Below, piece after piece: positions 18,159 through 27,181 of a stretch of DNA of 64,000 bases. The notes below the pieces were generated by a model, which was given only the letters and a program-made list of their open reading frames with translations, searched no databases and was not told the DNA's origin. Made by a program: the position numbers and the translations under genes. Origin of the DNA: Desulfacinum hydrothermale DSM 13146 (lineage in GTDB: Bacteria; Desulfobacterota; Syntrophobacteria; Syntrophobacterales; DSM-9756); NCBI RefSeq assembly GCF_900176285.1, contig NZ_FWXF01000020.1, positions 1 to 64,000 of the forward strand, in the 5' to 3' direction. Position 1 is the stretch's first letter. Each line of letters starts with the position of its first letter.

Positions 18159-19682
18159 ATGCAACGCGTTTGGCGATTTTTTCTGGGACTTCAGGGCAAG
18201 GTCTTGATGATCGTGGCGTCCACCGTGCTGGTGGTCATCGTCGCCATGGCGGGCTCGGGTTGGTGGATGCAACGGCAGAAGCTGTTGCAGGAAGGTCTGG
18301 AAAGCGCGCGGATACTGAGCGATTCGGTGTACGCCTCCATCAAGCATCCCATGGCCATCGGGGACGAGGAAGCCCTGGAACAGCAGATGGCGGAACTGGG
18401 GCAAAAGCTCCAGGATCTGGATGTCTACATCTACGATTTCGCAGGCAAGGTGACCTACGCCACCCAGCAGAACCAACTTCGCAGTGACCTGCGATCCCTG
18501 GGCATCAGCTCCGGTGTGGTGAGCCGGATTGAAGAGGGACTGTCCGGAAAGGGCACGAAGCAGACGACGGCCTTGGAAGAGACACCGTCCGGGCCGAAGA
18601 TCGCTGTGGTCACTCCCATCCGCAATGAACCGTCGTGCCATCACTGCCACGGGTCATCGCGCAAGGTTTTGGGAGGCGTATTGATTCGGCGGGACGCTTC
18701 GCCCCTTTTCGCCTACCTGGCCAAGCTACGCACCCTGAGTGCCGCGGGGACCATCCTGGGAGCCTTCGTACTGTCCGCAATACTGGTGTTCATCCTCTCC
18801 CGTTTCGTCACTCGCCCCCTCAAGCGCATTGTGGAGGGCATCGGGCAACTGGCGGAAGGCGATCTGACCGTGGAGCTGGATCACAAGAGCCAGGACGAAC
18901 TGGGCGTCCTGGCCGATTCCGTCAATCAGTTGTCCAAGAGTTTTCGAGACACCATCCAGCAGGCCCGTGAAACCGCCTTTCGAGTGAGTGAAGGCACCAG
19001 CCAGCAGGCGGCCTCCATCGAGGAGACGTCCGCCTCCCTGGAGGAGATCACCTCCATGATCCGTCAGGGCGCGGAAAAGTGCGCCGAGGCCGACACCATG
19101 ATGCGCGACAACGACTCCAAATTGAACGAGGCCAACAAGGTCATGAAAGCGTGCATCACGTCCCTGGATCAGATCGTGAGCACCACCGAAACCATGGCCA
19201 AGATCGTCAAGGATATCGACGAGATCGCCTTCCAAACCAATCTGCTGGCCCTCAATGCCGCGGTGGAAGCGGCTCGGGCGGGTGAGGCCGGACAGGGCTT
19301 TGCCGTGGTGGCCGACGAGGTGCGCAGCCTGGCCCGGCGCGCTTCGGAAGCGGCCAAATCCACTGCCGAATTGATCCGAACGGCCCAAGACAAAACGCAC
19401 GAAGGCCGTTCCCTGGTTCAGGAAACCGACGAGGCTTACCGGGAGGTGGCCGTTCAGGCCCGGAAGGTAAGCCAGCTCATCCAGGACGTGGCCTCTTCCA
19501 GTCAGGAGCAATCCTTGGGAGTGGAACAGATCAGTCGGGCCGCCCACGAGCTGGACCAGGTCATTCAGAGCTTTGCGTCCGTGACGGACCAGCTCACCCA
19601 GGTCATGGACTTCTTCCAAACCGACGGCCACAAGGAATCCACGTCCGAGGCCGCCGCACTGCTTCCACCCCACAGCCCCTGA
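18159..19682 (+). CDS. Methyl-accepting chemotaxis protein with periplasmic heme-c motif
   Basis: 507-residue transducer: TM1 about 13-36, periplasmic sensor 37-190, TM2 about 195-216, HAMP about 217-270, then a cytoplasmic coiled-coil signalling domain with the hairpin tip [20 protein letters not shown]. The sensor ends in [19 protein letters not shown]160-H-H-C163-H164 is a canonical CxxCH c-type heme site just outside the membrane, a pattern known from heme-c sensors such as Desulfovibrio DcrA. It likely senses redox potential, oxygen or a related gas. Pairing with the tetraheme cytochrome 23 bp upstream suggests electron delivery to, or shared maturation of, the sensor heme. No CheR-binding pentapeptide is seen at the C-terminus. 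Confidence 0.92.
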   Translation: MQRVWRFFLGLQGKVLMIVASTVLVVIVAMAGSGWWMQRQKLLQEGLESARILSDSVYASIKHPMAIGDEEALEQQMAELGQKLQDLDVYIYDFAGKVTYATQQNQLRSDLRSLGISSGVVSRIEEGLSGKGTKQTTALEETPSGPKIAVVTPIRNEPSCHHCHGSSRKVLGGVLIRRDASPLFAYLAKLRTLSAAGTILGAFVLSAILVFILSRFVTRPLKRIVEGIGQLAEGDLTVELDHKSQDELGVLADSVNQLSKSFRDTIQQARETAFRVSEGTSQQAASIEETSASLEEITSMIRQGAEKCAEADTMMRDNDSKLNEANKVMKACITSLDQIVSTTETMAKIVKDIDEIAFQTNLLALNAAVEAARAGEAGQGFAVVADEVRSLARRASEAAKSTAELIRTAQDKTHEGRSLVQETDEAYREVAVQARKVSQLIQDVASSSQEQSLGVEQISRAAHELDQVIQSFASVTDQLTQVMDFFQTDGHKESTSEAAALLPPHSP

Positions 19683-19775
19683 AGCGTCCCACCGGCCTGA
19701 GAGAGAACAGGCTTTCCGCTCCAAAGGGGCGAGGCGGCGGGGCGCTTTGTTTCCACCGACCGCCGCGCCATACCC

Positions 19776-19857
19776 ATGGGGGCGGGTTCCCAACCCGCCC
19801 CCAAAAGGCTCAAAAAGAGACAGAGGGCACAGTGGAATTTCAACCAGTTAGAAACCC
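19776..19857 (-). repeat. Dispersed repeat, copy B (reverse orientation)
   Basis: Read on the minus strand: TTTCTAACTGGTTGAAATTC, then CCACTGTGCCCT, then TTTTTGAGCCTTTT, ending in the palindrome GGGGGCGGGTTGGGAACCCG. Same order and nearly the same length as copies A and C. It lies between the convergent chemoreceptor and J-domain genes. Confidence 0.7.
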
Positions 19858-19893
19858 TCTCAAAAGGCTGAAAGGCCACTGTCGGACACGCCC

Positions 19894-20910
19894 CTACGGA
19901 CCCTTTCGCCGGGCCAGTACCTCGTAGGCCTCCGCCATGCGAATGAAGGTCTCGTGGTCGCCTCCCGCGTCCGGGTGGTGTCGTTTGGCACAGCGTTTAT
20001 AGCAGCGGGCCAGCTCTTCCGGGCTCATGGACCGGTACTCGTCCTCGCCGATCCCCAGGCAGGCACAGGCCTCCTTTTCCGGCATGGATGCCCGGGGGGG
20101 ACCTTGGGGAAAGCGAAACTGCCGGTTCCAGATGAAATCCCGGAGCATCTCGTCCAGGAAGGTGTCGGCGGAAAAGGAGTGATCAAAGTACATGATCACA
20201 TACTTGACCAGGTAGGGGTGCAATCGCGCGGGGTCGTGATCTTCCACGCCGGCGAAGAAGTGCCGGCTTTCGTTGAGCCGGCAGATCTCTTGCAAAAAGT
20301 AGCTGTCCACCCTCTCGGGATCCAGGGCGGCGGGATTGTTCTTGAGCAGATGGTGAGGGAAATATCTTTGTAGCTCCAGGGCCGTGAAGAGGTAGTTCCG
20401 CCTCTCGTGGGGCCGAAGGTCCACTTCCATGCCTTCGATGACATGCTCCATTTCGTCCCGGCTTTTCTCCAGCAGAACGTTGAGGAACTTCCAGGGCCGC
20501 CCTTCCAGGTTCCCCATGTCCATCCGACCGCACCGCAAAAAATGCAGGCGTCGCTTGTCGAAGGGATGCAGATGGGCTTGCGCCTCGCCCAGGGGATCCG
20601 GGGAAGACGATTGCCCTCGCGGAGCGTGGGTGAAGTTTTCGATGATCCGACGGATATGGGGGTCCAGGTAGGGCAGGAAGGCGCGCTCCAAGTCCTCCGT
20701 TTCCCAGCCAACCCCCTGATCTTCCAACGCCTCTTCCAGATCGGGCCGAAAATAGAAGCCGTTTCCCCCCACGTAGACGATATAGTCTTGGGGGTCATCG
20801 CCAAGGTCCATGAGGCGGCGCATCCTGTAACAGGAGCCATCCCAATAGGACCTTCTCAGCTCGTAGTGGGCTCTGCCGGCGTATCGAACATAACGTATAT
20901 ACAAGGGCAC
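19894..20910 (-). CDS. Protein with C-terminal J-domain
   Basis: 338 residues. Only the last 65 or so are recognisable: a DnaJ J-domain (ACLGIGEDEYRSMSPEELARCYKRCAKRHHPDAGGD...FIRMAEAYEVLA in outline) with the essential HPD motif in RHHPD. It therefore probably recruits and stimulates a DnaK-type Hsp70. The N-terminal 270 residues, rich in Arg, Tyr, His and acidic residues, match nothing I know and contain no zinc fingers. J-domain at the C-terminus rather than the N-terminus marks it as a specialised co-chaperone. Start GTG 20910 with GGAAGGGG seven bases upstream. No chaperone genes are nearby. Confidence 0.8.
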   Translation of the reverse strand: MPLYIRYVRYAGRAHYELRRSYWDGSCYRMRRLMDLGDDPQDYIVYVGGNGFYFRPDLEEALEDQGVGWETEDLERAFLPYLDPHIRRIIENFTHAPRGQSSSPDPLGEAQAHLHPFDKRRLHFLRCGRMDMGNLEGRPWKFLNVLLEKSRDEMEHVIEGMEVDLRPHERRNYLFTALELQRYFPHHLLKNNPAALDPERVDSYFLQEICRLNESRHFFAGVEDHDPARLHPYLVKYVIMYFDHSFSADTFLDEMLRDFIWNRQFRFPQGPPRASMPEKEACACLGIGEDEYRSMSPEELARCYKRCAKRHHPDAGGDHETFIRMAEAYEVLARRKGP

Positions 20911-21012
20911 TCCTCGGCCCCTTCCGGGCGACCCTTCGGGATTCCAGCCACACGCCCCCCCGCGTCAACACTTTACCTATAAGGCATTTTTCCAGACCGG
21001 CAAGGTGGTGGC

Positions 21013-23598
21013 TCAACGGCCCGGACCATCCAACCAAAAGAGAAGGGCCCGTCGCAGTTCTTGGATCTGATCCGGATCGGTCACCTTTTCGCCCCGATGA
21101 TTCTTCACATAGAAGATATCCGCCACCTGATCCACCTTGGTGGTGATCTTGGCCACGTAGATGCGCAGATGAAGCTCCAGGAGCGTCCGGGTGATGGTGT
21201 AGAGCAGTCCCGGCCGGTCCGCGGTATAGACTTCCAAGATGGTGTATTCCCGCGCCGAATCATTGTCCACGTCCACCTGGCTGTCGGATTTGGGCACGGC
21301 CTGGCGGCGGCTTTCGGTCACGGCGGCCGCATGGGCGGAAATCCGATAATCCAGGGCCAGTTTCCCTTCCAGGAGCCGCCCCATGTCCTCTTGGACCCGG
21401 CTCCAGTCCACCGAGTCGGCGGCTTCCTCCTGCAGACAGCGGAAAAGCAGGAGCACCACCCCGTTTTTCTTGGTGAAGACCCGAGCGTCCCGGATGTCCA
21501 GGTGATGCAAGGTCAAAATCCCCGCGGCACGGGCCAGCAGTCCCGGCACCTCCCGGCTCACCACGGTGATGGCCACGGTGCCGTTTTCCTGGCGCACGTC
21601 CCAGACAAAGGCGTCCGGTGCCTCGCCCAGTTGCATTTCCAGGCGCAGGTGAGCCGCCATCTCTTCCGCGTCGATGGAAAGCAAATACCGGGGCGGCAGC
21701 TGAGAAAAATGCTCTTCCAACCGGGCCCGGTCCACCACCTCCGCCACCCGGGCCAACACCACGTCCTTGATCCGCTCCACGCGGTCCGCCAGCACCTCCT
21801 CGCTGGGCTCGCCCTTTTCCAGCAGATAGAGCAGCCGCTCATAGAGATCCCAAACCGGGGTCTCCCGCCACTTCTGTTGGGCCTTGGGGCCGGTGGCCAT
21901 CATGTCGGCCAGGGTGAGCACCAAAAGCTCCTGGAGGCGGTCGGGCTCTCCAACGGTCCGGGCGCATTGGAGGAGCATCTCCATGTCTCCCAGATCCCGC
22001 ATGGAAGCGGTGTCCATCAAGAGCAGATGGTGTCGAATGAGAAAGGCCACCCTCTCGGAGCCGGCTTTGTCCAGTTTCAGTCTTCGGGCCATCACGGGAA
22101 ACATATCGGCTCCTGCCCGAGCGTGATCCCTGCCGGCGTGCTTGCCGATGTCGTGCAACAAGGCAGCCAGGTACAACCAGGTCTTGTCGGCAAGGCCCCG
22201 GGCAAGGCCCGTGATCTCCGGCTCTTCGTCCTGGTAGTCGCCGCGGAGGATGCGCTTGATCTCCCGCACCGTGCGCAGGTGGTGCTCATGGACTGGATAA
22301 ACGTGGAAGGCGTCGTGCTGCACCAACCCATGGACCAGCGCCGTTTCGGGAATGAGGGCCTGAAGCAGGCCGTAGTCGGAAAAGCGACGGAGGGCGGCCA
22401 AGGCCGGCCCGTCTTTGCGGAGCAGGTCCAGGAAGGCGTCCCGCACGCCATGGTCCTCCGAGGCCGAATCCACCGCATTCTTGTGATGCAGAATCCAGCG
22501 GCGGGTGGAGCTGGAAAAGCCCAGCCGCTTTTCGGCGGCCAGGACAAACAGGTGCAGGATATTGGACGCTGTGGGTTCATAATGGGAGGGATCCACCTGG
22601 ATCCTGCCGTGCACCACCGAAATCCCGTCTTCCAGCGAAAAGGAAGGGCCTTCCAGGGGCATTTCGGCCAATTTACCGGTTTCCTGGAGCCGTTCACAGA
22701 ATTCCGAAGACACACGAAAGACGTCGTGGAAGGTCCGGTGCACTTCCTGCATAAAGGTTTCCACAGGCAGAAAGCCCGCCCGGCCGGAATAGCCCAGTTT
22801 TTCGGCCAACACCTCCTGCACGTGGAAATCGAGTACGCTCGCCCGGCCTCCCTTCTGGGCACGCACAAGCCCCAGCCATTTGTGCAGGTTCTTTTCGGCC
22901 ATCTCCAGCCGATCGGCCTCCCATCGTGTGAGGTACCCCTGAAAGATGGCATCTTCCACACAGCGCACACCCAACAAAACCCTGGATGCAAAACGAATGG
23001 TGTCGATATCGTGCAGGCCGCCGGGGCTTTCCAGCAGGTCGGGCTCCAGCCAGTTGTCCGGTTGGGACAGACGGGCTTGGCGGCGGCGCAGGCCTTCATA
23101 AAGATTGGAAAAGAGCTGCTCCTGGCGGCGGGTCACCAGCTCGTCCAGCGCATCGTCCAATTCCACGAGAAGCTCTCTGTTTCCTGACAAATACCGGGCT
23201 TCCAGCAACTGGAAAAACAGCTCCGGGCTCTCTCCGGCCTCTTCCAGCACCTGAGGCAGGGACGCCACGCGCAGTTGCACATCCCACCCGGCTTCCCGAA
23301 GCGGCTCCAGGATGTCCTCCTGCCAGTCCTCCTCCCAGGGGAAGGCCTCCGTTCGAAGCCACAGGAGCGACACCGTGTCCTGGGGGCCCAGAAAACCGCG
23401 GGCCAAGGCCCCCAAGGCCGCAATGGCCCCGCTGGAGCGGAACTTTTCCGAATCGGCGTCCAGTCGGTTGACCAGGCGATTGTGGAGGGACATGATTGCG
23501 ATCTCAAGAAGGCTCATGTGCCGACGAAGCATCTGTTCATCGGCTCCCTGGAGGATCTGTTCCCGCTGTCGCTTCAAAGATTCCACCATATTTTCCAT
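21013..23598 (-). CDS. glnD: GlnD-family protein: HD uridylyl-removing and ACT domains kept, nucleotidyltransferase site degenerate
   Basis: 861 residues in GlnD order: nucleotidyltransferase (about 45-150), GlnD-type linker (ESPGGLHDIDTI), HD domain (LLHDIGKHAGRDHA, H482-D483), two C-terminal ACT domains (near PGLLARAAGILTLHHLDI and RPGLLYTITRTLLELHLRI). GlnD uridylylates and deuridylylates PII according to glutamine. Here the catalytic GGxGRGE...PxSDxDLL motif reads LGALARGFLGPQDTVSLL: both metal-binding aspartates are replaced (T75, S77), so uridylyl transfer should be lost. The HD domain looks intact, as does glutamine sensing. Start ATG 23598 after GGAAAGG. No glnB or glnK is adjacent. 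Confidence 0.88.
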   Translation of the reverse strand: MENMVESLKRQREQILQGADEQMLRRHMSLLEIAIMSLHNRLVNRLDADSEKFRSSGAIAALGALARGFLGPQDTVSLLWLRTEAFPWEEDWQEDILEPLREAGWDVQLRVASLPQVLEEAGESPELFFQLLEARYLSGNRELLVELDDALDELVTRRQEQLFSNLYEGLRRRQARLSQPDNWLEPDLLESPGGLHDIDTIRFASRVLLGVRCVEDAIFQGYLTRWEADRLEMAEKNLHKWLGLVRAQKGGRASVLDFHVQEVLAEKLGYSGRAGFLPVETFMQEVHRTFHDVFRVSSEFCERLQETGKLAEMPLEGPSFSLEDGISVVHGRIQVDPSHYEPTASNILHLFVLAAEKRLGFSSSTRRWILHHKNAVDSASEDHGVRDAFLDLLRKDGPALAALRRFSDYGLLQALIPETALVHGLVQHDAFHVYPVHEHHLRTVREIKRILRGDYQDEEPEITGLARGLADKTWLYLAALLHDIGKHAGRDHARAGADMFPVMARRLKLDKAGSERVAFLIRHHLLLMDTASMRDLGDMEMLLQCARTVGEPDRLQELLVLTLADMMATGPKAQQKWRETPVWDLYERLLYLLEKGEPSEEVLADRVERIKDVVLARVAEVVDRARLEEHFSQLPPRYLLSIDAEEMAAHLRLEMQLGEAPDAFVWDVRQENGTVAITVVSREVPGLLARAAGILTLHHLDIRDARVFTKKNGVVLLLFRCLQEEAADSVDWSRVQEDMGRLLEGKLALDYRISAHAAAVTESRRQAVPKSDSQVDVDNDSAREYTILEVYTADRPGLLYTITRTLLELHLRIYVAKITTKVDQVADIFYVKNHRGEKVTDPDQIQELRRALLFWLDGPGR

Positions 23599-23710
23599 AG
23601 GACACCTTTCCACTAGACACGATGAAAAAGCCCGCCCGGCCACCTACGAGAGTGCCCTCCGGACGGGACGTGTTAAACCTTGCCGAAAGAATGGGTTGTG
23701 ATGAACCGCG

Positions 23711-24577
23711 TCAGCCGTGGTGGGCCTGTGCCGCCTCGGGCTCATGGCCTTCCCCGGCCCCCTTGCCGGCGGGCGCCTTTTCATGGCGGCCTTCCTCGGC
23801 AGCGGAAACGGCCTGGTGCTCTTCCTGTCCGGACGGTGCCTCGGCGCTCACCCCTTGGGGCTTTTCCGGGATGGCCCCTTCGGGCACTTCCACACCGAAG
23901 CGCTCCAGCACCACCTTCCAATCCAGGTTCTTGAAGAAGGCATCCATGTAAGCGGCCCGGTCCAAGCCGTAGTCGAGCAGATACGCATGCTCAAACACGT
24001 CCAGAACCACCAGCGGGACACACCCGGTCAGGTGGCCCGTTTCGTGTTCGTTGATCCAGGTGTTGACCAAGCGGCCGGTACTCGGATCCTGGTACAGGAT
24101 CACCCAGCCGATCCCGCGCATCTTGCCCGTGGACAGGAAGTCCTCTTTCCAGTTTTCGAAGGAGCCGAAGTTTTCTTTGATGGCCTCGTAGAGGGCGTTG
24201 TCTTCGGGAAGGACCCCGGCGCCGCCCAGGTTTCCGAAGTAGTATTCGTGCAGCTTCATGCCGTTGAATTCAAAACCGAGCCGACGTTTCAGCTCCGCAT
24301 ACTCCGGCGTATCGGTGCGACCGGACTTGGCGTAGGAGCGGAGCTTTTCCAAGAGCTTGTTGGTGTTGGTCACGTAGCCTTGGTAGAGGGCGAAGTGGGT
24401 TTTGAGCAGCGCTTCGCTGAAGCCCTCCATTCCCAGAAGATAGGAAAAATCCTTGGCCTGGTACGGTTGCAGCGCCCGGCTGGAAGGCAACCGATCTCCC
24501 TTTTGGGACTCCCGGCACGTAACCACCAGCGCCGAGATAGCCACAAGCACCAAGACAACAGATAGCTTCTTCTTCAC
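23711..24577 (-). CDS. Exported Fe/Mn-type superoxide dismutase with long Ala/Glu/His tail
   Basis: 288 residues. The N-terminus KKKLSVVLVLVAISALVVTC looks like a signal peptide, perhaps a lipoprotein one (C21, though T at -1 is unusual), so the enzyme acts outside the cytoplasm. All four metal ligands of the Fe/Mn SOD fold are in place: H61 (KTHFALYQGY), H110 (NGMKLHEYYF), D193 and H197 (VLDVFEHAYLLDYG). The C-terminal 55 residues (from about 232) are low-complexity, Ala/Glu/Gly-rich with at least five His, ending HHG, and lie outside the SOD fold; they might bind metal. Start GTG 24577 after GGAGGAAGCC. Confidence 0.87.
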   Translation of the reverse strand: MKKKLSVVLVLVAISALVVTCRESQKGDRLPSSRALQPYQAKDFSYLLGMEGFSEALLKTHFALYQGYVTNTNKLLEKLRSYAKSGRTDTPEYAELKRRLGFEFNGMKLHEYYFGNLGGAGVLPEDNALYEAIKENFGSFENWKEDFLSTGKMRGIGWVILYQDPSTGRLVNTWINEHETGHLTGCVPLVVLDVFEHAYLLDYGLDRAAYMDAFFKNLDWKVVLERFGVEVPEGAIPEKPQGVSAEAPSGQEEHQAVSAAEEGRHEKAPAGKGAGEGHEPEAAQAHHG

Positions 24578-24617
24578 GGCTTCCTCCTCTCGCCACGGCA
24601 TCGACCCAAGCGGGCCC

Positions 24618-25607
24618 TCACGCCCCTTGGCTTTGCATCCAACGGAGTGTTTCCCTGAGACCTTCTTCCAAAGAAACGCGGGGTCGCCAGGCCATAACCG
24701 CCTGGATGGCATCAATACAAGCCACACTGTGGCGGATGTCGCCTGGGCGCTCTGCATAAAACCTGATCGATTCCCCGCGTTCTGTCAAGCTCAGAATCAT
24801 CCGTGCCAATTCCAGGATGGTCGTGCGGGTGCCGGACCCCACGTTGTAGATGCCGGCCGGGACCTCCGGCGCCGACGCCACCAATCCCGCCGCTCGGCAG
24901 TAGGCATCCACCACGTCCGAAACATAGACGAAATCCCGGCTCTGGTGACCGTCTCCAAAGATGGTCAGGGCTTCTCCCCGAACGGCCATCTCGGCGAAAC
25001 GCGAAATCACGCCACTATAAGGGCTGGAGGGATCCTGGCGCGGTCCGAAGATATTGAAGCATCGGAGCGCCACCCCCCGGGGTCCGTCGCCGCAGGCGGC
25101 CACGGCCCGGGACGAACGGTACTTGGCCTCTCCGTAGGGGCTGAGCCAGGACGTCTGGTCCCCGGCGTATGATTCCCGGAGAGGAAGCCTGGCGTCGTCT
25201 CCATACTCCGCGGCGGAGCCGGCAAAGACGAATCGGGCACACCCCAACCGGCCGGCCTCCTGGAGCAGCCCGATGGTGCTCTGGTAGTTGACCGCCCACG
25301 TCTCTTCCGGATGGTCCACGGAATAGGGCACGCTCACAATGGCCGCCAGATGAAAGACGCAGGCGAGGGGGCCGTGCTCCGCCGCGATCTCTCGGAGCAG
25401 CCCCGGCTCCGTCACAGACCGTTCCAGAAAGGAAAAGCGCGGATGGTCCCGAAAGGGCGTCAGGTTTTCCCAACGGCCTGAAAAGAAGTTGTCCACGCCC
25501 ATGACGCGGCATCCAAGACCCAGAAGCCGCTCACACAGATGGCTGCCCACAAAACCGGCCGCACCGGTCACCACGCACACCGCCTCGGCTGACGTTTTCT
25601 TTGACAT
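24618..25607 (-). CDS. NAD-dependent nucleotide-sugar epimerase (extended SDR; WbpP/GalE-like)
   Basis: 329-residue extended short-chain dehydrogenase. NAD site GAAGFVGSHL, catalytic Ser/Tyr/Lys in GSAAEYGDD and YGEAK, substrate region SSPYSGVISRFAEMAVRG and GDGHQSRDFVYVSDV. The closest look-alikes are UDP-N-acetylglucosamine or UDP-glucose 4-epimerases such as WbpP and TviC. It is divergent from a UDP-N-acetyl-sugar 6-dehydrogenase gene 100 bp away, which together would make a UDP-GalNAcA-type precursor for surface polysaccharide. Exact substrate cannot be read from sequence alone. Start ATG 25607. Confidence 0.83.
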   Translation of the reverse strand: MSKKTSAEAVCVVTGAAGFVGSHLCERLLGLGCRVMGVDNFFSGRWENLTPFRDHPRFSFLERSVTEPGLLREIAAEHGPLACVFHLAAIVSVPYSVDHPEETWAVNYQSTIGLLQEAGRLGCARFVFAGSAAEYGDDARLPLRESYAGDQTSWLSPYGEAKYRSSRAVAACGDGPRGVALRCFNIFGPRQDPSSPYSGVISRFAEMAVRGEALTIFGDGHQSRDFVYVSDVVDAYCRAAGLVASAPEVPAGIYNVGSGTRTTILELARMILSLTERGESIRFYAERPGDIRHSVACIDAIQAVMAWRPRVSLEEGLRETLRWMQSQGA

Positions 25608-25707
25608 TGCTCTTTCATCCCTCTGCTGGCAAAATGCGCCCAATTGTCAAATCCTTTACCAACATTGACCGGATATGATGACCCCTTGATCGTGGAGGAT
25701 ACATGAG

Positions 25708-27021
25708 ATGAACGACCTGCTCCGGAAGATCCAGAATCAGAAGGCCACCGTGGGTATCATTGGGCTGGGCTACGTGGGACTCCCCTTGCTCATCCGCTTT
25801 GGAGAAGCGGGCTTTGCCCTCATCGGCTTCGACGTGGACAGCACCAAGATCAACGCCCTCCTGCACGGCAGGAGCTACATCCGCCACATCCCCATTGAAC
25901 CCGTTCAACGTTTTCTGGAGGCAGGTCAGCTGGATGTGACCGTGAGCTTCGAAAGGCTGAAGGAAGCCGACTGCATCATCATCTGCGTCCCCACCCCGCT
26001 GACCGACAAGATGGAACCGGATCTGAGATTCATCGAAAGCACCACGAAGACCATAGCAAGCCACCTGAGACCCGGGCAACTGGTGGTCTTGGAAAGCACC
26101 ACCTACCCCGGGACCACGGAAGAGCTGGTGCTGCCGGAGCTGGAAAAGACGGGGCTTCACGTGGGCCAGGACTTTTTCCTCGCCTTTTCGCCGGAACGGG
26201 AAGACCCGGGAAACCCCAACTACCACACAGGCAATATCCCCAAGGTGGTGGGGGGCGTCACGGCCCAGTGCCTGGAATGCGCCCAGGCCCTCTACGCCCA
26301 CGCCGTCACCCGCGTGGTGCCCGTGTCCAGCACCCGCGTGGCGGAGCTGACCAAGCTCCTGGAAAACATCTATCGCAGCGTCAACATCGCCTTGGTCAAC
26401 GAACTGAAGGTCCTGGCCCTGCGCATGGGGATCGACATCTGGGAGGTGATCGAAGCGGCCTCCACCAAGCCCTTCGGCTTCACCCCCTTCTATCCCGGCC
26501 CGGGCCTGGGCGGACACTGCATCCCCATCGATCCGTTCTACTTGTCCTGGAAAGCGCGGGAATACGATTTTCCCACCCGCTTCATCCAGTTGGCCGGTGA
26601 AGTGAACGTCTCCATGCCCTATTATGTGCTGGAAAGGATCATGGAGGCACTCAACGAGCACGGCAAGTGCCTGAAAGGGGCCAAGATCCTGGTTCTGGGC
26701 GTCGCCTACAAAAAAGACATCGACGACGACCGGGAATCGCCGTCCTATGCCATCATGGAGCTACTGGAACAACGGGGAGCCACCCTCCACTACAACGACC
26801 CCCACATCCCCAAGCTGAAACCGGGCCGCAAGCACGCCTTCCAGCTGGAGTCCACGGAGCTCAGCGAAGAGGCCCTTGCGGCCATGGACGCCGTGGTCAT
26901 CCTCACCGACCACAGCGCCTATGATTACGCCTGGATCGTCCAGCATGCCCCATTGGTGATCGATACGAGAAACGCCACGAAGGGCGTGCAGGAAGGCCGG
27001 GAAAAGATCGTGAAGGCGTGA
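25708..27021 (+). CDS. UDP-N-acetyl-D-glucosamine (or -galactosamine) 6-dehydrogenase, WbpA/TviB type
   Basis: 437 residues of the UDP-glucose/GDP-mannose dehydrogenase family. N-terminal NAD domain GLGYVGLPLLIRFGEAGF, ESTTYPGTTEE, central PGPGLGGHCIPIDP with the catalytic cysteine, C-terminal domain GVAYKKDIDDDRESPSYAIMELL. FSPEREDPGN and the GHCIPIDP form are typical of WbpA/TviB rather than Ugd. It oxidises UDP-HexNAc to the uronic acid in two NAD-dependent steps. Start ATG 25708 with GGAGG nine bases upstream; divergent from the epimerase. Confidence 0.9.
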   Translation: MNDLLRKIQNQKATVGIIGLGYVGLPLLIRFGEAGFALIGFDVDSTKINALLHGRSYIRHIPIEPVQRFLEAGQLDVTVSFERLKEADCIIICVPTPLTDKMEPDLRFIESTTKTIASHLRPGQLVVLESTTYPGTTEELVLPELEKTGLHVGQDFFLAFSPEREDPGNPNYHTGNIPKVVGGVTAQCLECAQALYAHAVTRVVPVSSTRVAELTKLLENIYRSVNIALVNELKVLALRMGIDIWEVIEAASTKPFGFTPFYPGPGLGGHCIPIDPFYLSWKAREYDFPTRFIQLAGEVNVSMPYYVLERIMEALNEHGKCLKGAKILVLGVAYKKDIDDDRESPSYAIMELLEQRGATLHYNDPHIPKLKPGRKHAFQLESTELSEEALAAMDAVVILTDHSAYDYAWIVQHAPLVIDTRNATKGVQEGREKIVKA

Positions 27022-27070
27022 TCCGCCGGCTCCCCGTTTGCCTGGGAAAGGGACCGTCCATCTCGGCCGG

Positions 27071-27098
27071 AAAAAGGCGCGGGGCTTTCGCCCCGCGC
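27071..27098 (-). terminator. Terminator after phosphomannomutase gene
   Basis: Nine-bp stem GCGCGGGGC (27077-27085) / GCCCCGCGC (27090-27098), loop TTTC. The AAAAA at 27071-27075 gives a U-run on the minus strand. It may also serve the convergent dehydrogenase gene. Confidence 0.8.
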
Positions 27099-27181
27099 TC
27101 ACCCACCTTCTCACACCCCCAGCGGCCGTGGCGGCGCGCCATGAACACGAGGGAAGACAAGCGCCCCCCACTACCCGCCAC

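Noticed and set aside
21061-23187. 708-codon open frame on the plus strand
   Set aside because: Antisense shadow of the GlnD-family gene.
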